Of a stretch of DNA of 64,000 nucleotides, positions 62,420 through 64,000 are shown piece after piece; position 1 is the first letter of the stretch, and every line of letters starts with the position of its first letter. Source of the stretch: Saccharothrix ecbatanensis. Lineage in GTDB: Bacteria > Actinomycetota > Actinomycetes > Mycobacteriales > Pseudonocardiaceae. Made by a program: the position numbers and the translations under genes. Where the stretch lies: contig NZ_JACHMO010000001.1 in the NCBI RefSeq assembly GCF_014205015.1, positions 7,068,001-7,132,000 of the forward strand. The letters are read 5' to 3'. The notes under the pieces were generated by a model. It did not search any database. It was not told the origin of the DNA and saw only the letters and a list, made by a program, of their open reading frames with translations.

Positions 62420-63420
62420 GCGACGACCTCCGTGGTCACTCGAACCGGGGCGCCGGAACGCCGGGACTGCTCGCACGCCTCGGCGAGCCGGAGGCTGATC
62501 AAACTCTCCCGCGCGGGCGACGGGTTCGCCACCCTGCCCGCCACCACCTGCGTGAACACGGCCATCTCGTTCAGGTAGGCGCGGTGGAAGCGTTCCGGGA
62601 AGCCGGGGTACGCGTCGGCCGCGACCTTCGGCCCGTCGGGCTCCAACGACGTCAACGGCGTGCGCGGGTCGAGGCCGACGGTCAGCGAATCACGGCTGCC
62701 CATCACCTCGATGCGGTGGTCGTAGCCGAGGGGGTCGTGCCGACCGCCGGCCAACACGGCGTGCGCGCCGCCCGCGAACTTCAGCAGCACCACGGCGTTG
62801 TCGACGTCGTCGGCCTCGGCGAACGCCTGGTCCACCAGCACCGATCCCGACGCGTACACCTCCACCACCGGTTCCCCGACCAGCCACGGCACCGCGTCCA
62901 GGTCGTGGATCAGCAGGTCGCGGAAGATGCCGCCGGAGTGCGGCAGGTAGGAGAAGTCGGGCGGCTGGGCGTCGTTGCCGAGCGCCCGCACCAGGTAGAC
63001 GTCACCGACGTCGCCGGCCCGGATGCGCCGGTGGAGTTCGGACACCGCGGGGTCGAACCGGCGCTGGAAGCCGACCAGGACCTCCACACCGGACGCCTCC
63101 ACGTCGTCCACCAACGCCCGCATCTCGCCCTCATGACTGGCGATGGGCTTCTCGCACAGCGTCGGCACGCCCGCTGCGATGGCTTCGCGCAGCAACGCGG
63201 GGTGCGTGGTGGTGGGCGTGGCCAGCAGGATTCCGTCACTGGCGGTGAGCAGCGCGTCGAGGTCGTCCACGCTCCTGGTGCCGGGCAGCGCGGCGGACGC
63301 CTGTGCCGCGCGGCCGGGCACGGGGTCGAACAGCAGCACTTCGTCGACCTCGTCGAGGGTGGCCAGGTTGGTGGCGTGCATGGTGCCGATCCGACCGACT
63401 CCGGCAACTCCGATGCGCAT
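62416..63420 (-). CDS. iolG: myo-Inositol 2-dehydrogenase
   Basis: 334 residues, ATG at 63418-63420. Gfo/Idh/MocA family: Rossmann motif GVAGVGRIGTMHA, the catalytic Lys in CEKPIASHEGEM, HSGGIFRDLLIHDLDAV with the active-site Asp and His, and the C-terminal beta sheet. It oxidises myo-inositol to 2-keto-myo-inositol with NAD+, the first catabolic step. First gene of the minus-strand operon; the two LacI operators lie within 70 bp upstream. Confidence 0.95.
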   Translation of the reverse strand: MRIGVAGVGRIGTMHATNLATLDEVDEVLLFDPVPGRAAQASAALPGTRSVDDLDALLTASDGILLATPTTTHPALLREAIAAGVPTLCEKPIASHEGEMRALVDDVEASGVEVLVGFQRRFDPAVSELHRRIRAGDVGDVYLVRALGNDAQPPDFSYLPHSGGIFRDLLIHDLDAVPWLVGEPVVEVYASGSVLVDQAFAEADDVDNAVVLLKFAGGAHAVLAGGRHDPLGYDHRIEVMGSRDSLTVGLDPRTPLTSLEPDGPKVAADAYPGFPERFHRAYLNEMAVFTQVVAGRVANPSPARESLISLRLAEACEQSRRSGAPVRVTTEVVA

Positions 63421-63456
63421 CCCGCTGGTCTCCGTCCTGGTAGAGGCGGTCTCACG

Positions 63457-63487
63457 TTAGAGCGCTCTATTTGTTGGAGCGCTCTAA
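63457..63487. promoter_or_regulatory. Double LacI-type operator of the inositol cluster
   Basis: TTAGAGCGCTCTAT at 63457-63470 and TTGGAGCGCTCTAA at 63474-63487, centres 17 bp apart. Both have the central CG and GAGCGCTC arms typical of LacI/GalR family sites. They lie between iolG and the divergent regulator gene. Confidence 0.85.
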
Positions 63488-63569
63488 GGCTGTAGCGTCC
63501 GTCACACGGGTGTCAAGGGTGCGTTTCCCGCTCGTGACGTCCGGCGGCGGTCGCAGGAGGGGAGGGACG

Positions 63570-64000
63570 GTGGTCAGACCGACGATGGAGGACGTCGCGG
63601 CGCGCGCCGGGGTGTCCCGCGCGTTGGTGTCGCTGGTGATGCGAGGATCACCGAAAGTGAGCGATCAGCGACGGGCAGCGGTGCTGAAGGCGGCCGAGGA
63701 GCTGGGGTACTCGCCGCACGCCATGGCGCGGTCGTTGGCCAGCCGCACGTCGCACGTGCTCGGCGTGATGGTGTCCGACCTGCACAACGCGTTCTTCGCG
63801 GAGGTCGTGGACGGGCTCGACGCGGTGGCGAACGAGCAGGGCTTCGAGCTGATCATCAACACCGGCGGGCGCAGTCCGACGCGGGAACGGCGGGCGTTGC
63901 GGAGCCTGCTGTCGTTCCGGCCGGCGGGGTTGGTCCTGCTGTCACCGGTGGTGCCGGCGGCGGACATCGGGCAGGCGGCGGACCAGACGCCGGTGGTGCT
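63570..64000 (+). CDS. LacI-family regulator of the inositol cluster, 3' end outside window
   Basis: About 143 residues visible from a GTG at 63570 with GGAGGGGAGGG upstream; an ATG five codons later is an alternative. LacI helix-turn-helix and hinge: PTMEDVAARAGVSRALVSLV and AAEELGYSPHAMARSLASRT, then the start of the periplasmic-binding-like sensor (VLGVMVSDLHNAFFAEVVDG). It is divergent from iolG with the double palindrome between, so it most likely represses the iol genes until an inositol-derived inducer appears. Confidence 0.9.
   Translation, partial: MVRPTMEDVAARAGVSRALVSLVMRGSPKVSDQRRAAVLKAAEELGYSPHAMARSLASRTSHVLGVMVSDLHNAFFAEVVDGLDAVANEQGFELIINTGGRSPTRERRALRSLLSFRPAGLVLLSPVVPAADIGQAADQTPVV

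Overview
The window looks like chromosome from a filamentous, sporulating high-GC actinomycete of the Pseudonocardiales (Saccharothrix / Actinosynnema / Lentzea type). The reasons are very GC-rich coding DNA with many GTG and TTG starts, 4-bp stop/start overlaps, a mycothiol synthase, GlnR, an LCP cell-wall protein, type VII secretion accessory genes, a DUF3073 protein and an RsiG-like anti-sigma factor. The assignment is inferred from gene content, not from a database search.

Layout. Positions 1-5691 (minus) hold a membrane module: OB-fold membrane protein, flotillin/SPFH protein and a large DNA-repair-ATPase-like protein that runs off the left edge. At 5772-8677 an ATP-grasp-like enzyme and a TetR regulator face an FAD monooxygenase across a double operator. 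An exodeoxyribonuclease III gene follows, then tRNA-Lys(TTT) at 9668-9743. The last 35 bp of that tRNA region recur exactly at 16571-16605 and bracket a 6.9-kb genomic island. The island carries an XRE regulator pair, an HTH/TPR regulator, a HAD hydrolase and an AT-richer Mrr-nuclease/STAND-NTPase gene that is a candidate anti-phage defence protein. No integrase is recognisable. Positions 16717-18979 are a second disturbed zone: a Cu/Zn-SOD-like gene, two decayed partial copies of dus, a membrane protein and a PIN/RHH toxin-antitoxin pair, followed by intact dus.

From dus (18979) to the DUF3073 gene (51003) the order matches, from memory, the Mycobacterium tuberculosis Rv0823c-Rv0810c block: dus, LCP, phoU, pst, mshD, glnR, lmeA, thioredoxin, thiosulfate sulfurtransferase, sseC, nitrobindin-like, aminodeoxychorismate lyase, ygfZ, DUF3073. 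Lineage-specific insertions include a diguanylate cyclase, a four-gene ESX-accessory operon, pxpBC, a GH18 chitinase with a DasR-like site, a BKACE enzyme and rsiG. Phosphate uptake (pstSCAB, with PHO-box-like repeats), nitrogen control (glnR), sulfur transfer (with a Cys leader peptide) and mycothiol synthesis lie side by side. The diguanylate cyclase and the RsiG homologue could form two ends of a c-di-GMP developmental circuit.

The right end (53922-64000) is a myo-inositol catabolism and uptake cluster: iolG, iolE, a sugar ABC transporter, iolC, a Cgl0158-type aldolase, iolB and iolD. All are on the minus strand, diverging from a LacI-type regulator with two palindromic operators in between. 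An old-yellow-enzyme / Crp-family pair lies between the two large blocks.
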